Shown: piece by piece, positions 31,643 through 33,359 of the stretch
How the letters are laid out: each line of letters begins with the position of its first letter
How positions within the stretch are numbered: position 1 is the first letter of the stretch
Made by a program: the position numbers and the translations under genes
NCBI GenBank assembly: GCA_937966115.1
Contig: CALCKX010000090.1
Location: 1-33,359 of the forward strand
From: an uncultured Chloracidobacterium sp.
Lineage (GTDB): Bacteria > Acidobacteriota > Blastocatellia > Chloracidobacteriales > Chloracidobacteriaceae
Direction of reading: 5' to 3'
DNA: 33,359 bases
The notes under the pieces: model-generated
The model's input: the letters and a program-made list of their open reading frames with translations, nothing else
What the model was told of the DNA's origin: nothing
Database searches by the model: none

Positions 31643-31682
31643 CCGGAGAAAATCCGCGCCAGCGCCCCCGCGGCGGCCCGCG

Positions 31683-32753
31683 CTAGGCTGGCGCGCCGAT
31701 CGCATCGTCGGGCGAGGCGGCTTCCCAGCCGCGAACCGCCTCGCGCTCGCTCAAGCCCAGAAACTCGACGGCGTTTTTCCAGAGCAAGCGCGCCCGATCC
31801 GCGGCGGAAAACTCGTCAACCGAGCAGATGAGCTTGCCTGGCTCATCCTCGCCCAGCGGAAAGGGATAATCGCTGCCAAGCATCACCTGCGTCATTCCGA
31901 AAACCTTCACGACATAGCGCAGGGCGTCAGCGTCATGGACAAGCGAATCCACGTAGATTTGCGGCAGGTACGTGCGCGGCGGCTGGCTGATGTTGACCTG
32001 GCACAGGTCGGGGCGCGCCGCCCAGCCCTTCGTGATGCGCCCGAGCGTGAAGGGAAAGGCGCCGCCGCCATGCGCGAAGCAGCAGCGCAGGCGCGGAAAC
32101 CGCTCGAAAACGCCGCCGAAAATCATCGAGCAAATCGCCAGCGAGGTTTCCGCCGGCATCCCCACCAGCCACGGGAGAAAGTAATTCGGCATCCGCTCCC
32201 GCCCAACCATTTCCCACGGATGGACAAACAGCGCCGCGCCCAGCTCGGCCGCCCGTTGAAAAAACGGCAACAGCTCCGCCGCGTCGAGGTTCCAGTCGTT
32301 GACGTGCGTGCCGATCTCGACGCCGGCAAAGCCAAGCTCGCGGACGCACCGCTCCAGCTCGCGGGCGGCCAGCTCTGGCGACTGCATCGGCAGCGTTCCC
32401 AGCCCAACAAAATAGGACGGATGCCGAGCGACGACTTCCGCGATGTGGTCGTTCAAGAAGCGCGCCAGGTCGTAGGCGTCCTGCGGCTTGGCCCAGTAGC
32501 TAAACATCACCGGCACGGTTGAGAGCGCCTGCATCGTCACGCCCTGCGCCTGACAGTCGCGAATGCGCGCTTCGGGATGCCAGCAGTTTTCCTGCACTTC
32601 GCGGAAGAAGCGGTCGTCAATCATGATGCGCGCGCAGGCGGTGTTGACAGGCTCCAGCCGCGGAAAGCCAGGGTAGCCATACTTGTCGCGCAGACTCTCC
32701 CAGCGCGGCGGCAAAATGTGCGTGTGCAGGTCGAGCTTGCAGAGAGAACCCAC
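31683..32753 (-). CDS. ACMSD-like amidohydrolase (aminocarboxymuconate-semialdehyde decarboxylase)
   Basis: A 356-residue cytoplasmic metal enzyme from GTG 32753; a TTG at 32798 lies too near a likely -10 (TATAAG, minus strand, 32813-32818). The residues known in human ACMSD all recur with a constant +4 shift: His10 and His12 (HTH), Arg51, His178 (FVHPW), His228 (AHGGG) and Asp295 (LGSDYPF). Blocks such as STVPVMFSYWAKP, GLGTLPMQ and WLVGMPAETS are typical. It should decarboxylate 2-amino-3-carboxymuconate semialdehyde in tryptophan or 2-nitrobenzoate-type catabolism. No other pathway gene is in the window. It converges on the CobW-like gene with 40 bases between. Confidence 0.9.
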   Translation of the reverse strand: MGSLCKLDLHTHILPPRWESLRDKYGYPGFPRLEPVNTACARIMIDDRFFREVQENCWHPEARIRDCQAQGVTMQALSTVPVMFSYWAKPQDAYDLARFLNDHIAEVVARHPSYFVGLGTLPMQSPELAARELERCVRELGFAGVEIGTHVNDWNLDAAELLPFFQRAAELGAALFVHPWEMVGRERMPNYFLPWLVGMPAETSLAICSMIFGGVFERFPRLRCCFAHGGGAFPFTLGRITKGWAARPDLCQVNISQPPRTYLPQIYVDSLVHDADALRYVVKVFGMTQVMLGSDYPFPLGEDEPGKLICSVDEFSAADRARLLWKNAVEFLGLSEREAVRGWEAASPDDAIGAPA

Positions 32754-33072
32754 GGCGGACGGTCGGCTTTGCGGAAGAAGTGAAACCGGCGGAGCCAAAG
32801 CGGCTGAGGCGGCTTATAGCGCAGCCGCGCCAGGGCAAGCCAGGGCGCCCCCTGCCTGCGGCCAGGCAGCCCGCCCAGCTTACTGGCGCTCCCCTGGCTT
32901 GTCGCCCCCCCTCAGCGGCGCTTCGCCGTCGCCCCGGACACGAGCGAATATCCCGGAAGCGCGGCTTCGAGGGCGTCTTTCCGCGTAAGAATCCGTTTGT
33001 TCCGCGCCGTATCCACTCAGCCGCCCTCCGCCGCTCCTGGTCGCGTCGCGCTCCCGCGCGTCTCGCGCCGGC
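32754..33072. other. Intergenic region with a hairpin
   Basis: About 320 bases without a recognisable gene. CTGCCTG-CGGC-CAGGCAG (32852-32869) is a perfect 7-bp hairpin. It has no T tract on either side, so a terminator is only possible. The -10-like TATAAG for the ACMSD-like gene is at 32813-32818 on the minus strand. Open frames here are short and show no protein pattern. Confidence 0.4.
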
Positions 33073-33359
33073 TCAGCGACCGCGGCGATGTCGCGCCAAG
33101 AACGACCAAATGACTTCCGTGGCTTGAATATCCAGACACTGGTTGCCGACCAGGCGCGGAGCCTTGGGCGCGTTCCCGCCGGGTATCTGATGCCCGCCGC
33201 CCAGCAGGGCGTAGAGGGCGACTTCCGGCTCGGCGTTGGACGCTTTCCACCGGCGAACTTCAACCCGACACCCATCATTCGGCGCCAGGTCGGGAAGCCG
33301 CTCGACAGTCGGCCGGTCCGGCAAGCGGGCGGCCGTCCGCCAGAACTCGACCGTTGCCT
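33073..33359 (-). CDS. C-terminal part of a PHB-depolymerase/feruloyl-esterase-type hydrolase
   Basis: The frame is open to the window end, so the start lies outside; 94 residues are visible. VEFWRTAA, then DGCRVEVRRW, then VALYALLGGGHQIPGG, then a final DIQATEVIWSFLARH match the C-terminus of secreted alpha/beta hydrolases of the PHB depolymerase (LpqC/esterase) family. GGGH holds the catalytic His. Asp and Ser of the triad and the signal peptide are outside the window. The normal family reads GGGHTWPGG; here QI replaces TW. Confidence 0.75.
   Translation of the reverse strand, partial: ATVEFWRTAARLPDRPTVERLPDLAPNDGCRVEVRRWKASNAEPEVALYALLGGGHQIPGGNAPKAPRLVGNQCLDIQATEVIWSFLARHRRGR

Noticed and set aside
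31656-31694. Inverted repeat GCGCCAGC/GCTGGCGC as a bidirectional terminator between the CobW-like and ACMSD-like genes
   Set aside because: The arms are perfect, but the right arm is inside the ACMSD-like coding end and there is no T tract; chance is likely in such GC-rich DNA.

Overview
The window is GC-rich, densely coding chromosomal DNA. Most genes are separated by a few bases or overlap by 4-30 bases. I see no insertion sequence, phage gene, CRISPR array or rRNA. The gene set suggests a Gram-negative environmental bacterium: a Lol-type permease, a TonB-like periplasmic protein, many TPR/HEAT proteins, a PTS made only of EIIA, HPr and EI, carotenoid/isoprenoid genes and a B12-binding regulator. 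An acidobacterium is my best guess, but this rests on gene content only.

Layout. 1-1424 (+): end of an unknown gene, then a membrane-anchored ComEC-type metallo-beta-lactamase. 1456-3348 (-): a TMTC-like membrane/TPR protein. 3504-6453: a small zinc ribbon, a Nudix-metallohydrolase fusion and a TonB-C-like secreted protein. 6269-14635 (-): a long run read EIIA-HPr-EI-mutS2-cobS-lipoprotein-secreted Ig-like protein-amphipathic membrane protein. 14787-20822 (-): a TPR protein, a LolC/E-type permease and a secreted HEAT-repeat protein of 894 residues. 20991-21974 (-): a regulator with a BldC/MerR-like helix-turn-helix and an adenosylcobalamin-binding domain of CarH type. 21975-22743: the largest non-coding stretch, with repeated operator-like motifs and two almost identical 103-nt copies of an element predicted to fold as RNA. 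22744-24368 (+): a TPR protein translationally coupled to a polyprenyl diphosphate synthase. 24481-24819 (-): tRNA-Ser(UGA) and an AtpI-like protein. 24979-27889 (+): a small unknown protein, miaA and a phytoene-desaturase-like flavoprotein. 27937-31642: a MacB-like ABC transporter with a His-rich loop, divergent from a CobW/G3E GTPase across a shared palindromic region. 31683-32753 (-): an ACMSD-like decarboxylase. 33073-end (-): the C-terminus of a PHB-depolymerase-type esterase.

How the parts may work together. The B12-binding regulator, cobS, the polyprenyl synthase and the carotenoid flavoprotein fit a cobalamin- or light-dependent control of isoprenoid/carotenoid synthesis. The structured tandem element lies exactly between this regulator and the isoprenoid operon, and I consider this region the best candidate for something undescribed. 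The His-rich ABC transporter and G3E GTPase fit a metal (zinc-like) homeostasis unit. The TPR-LolC-HEAT trio is a coherent envelope operon of unknown job. The permease-less PTS probably has a regulatory role.
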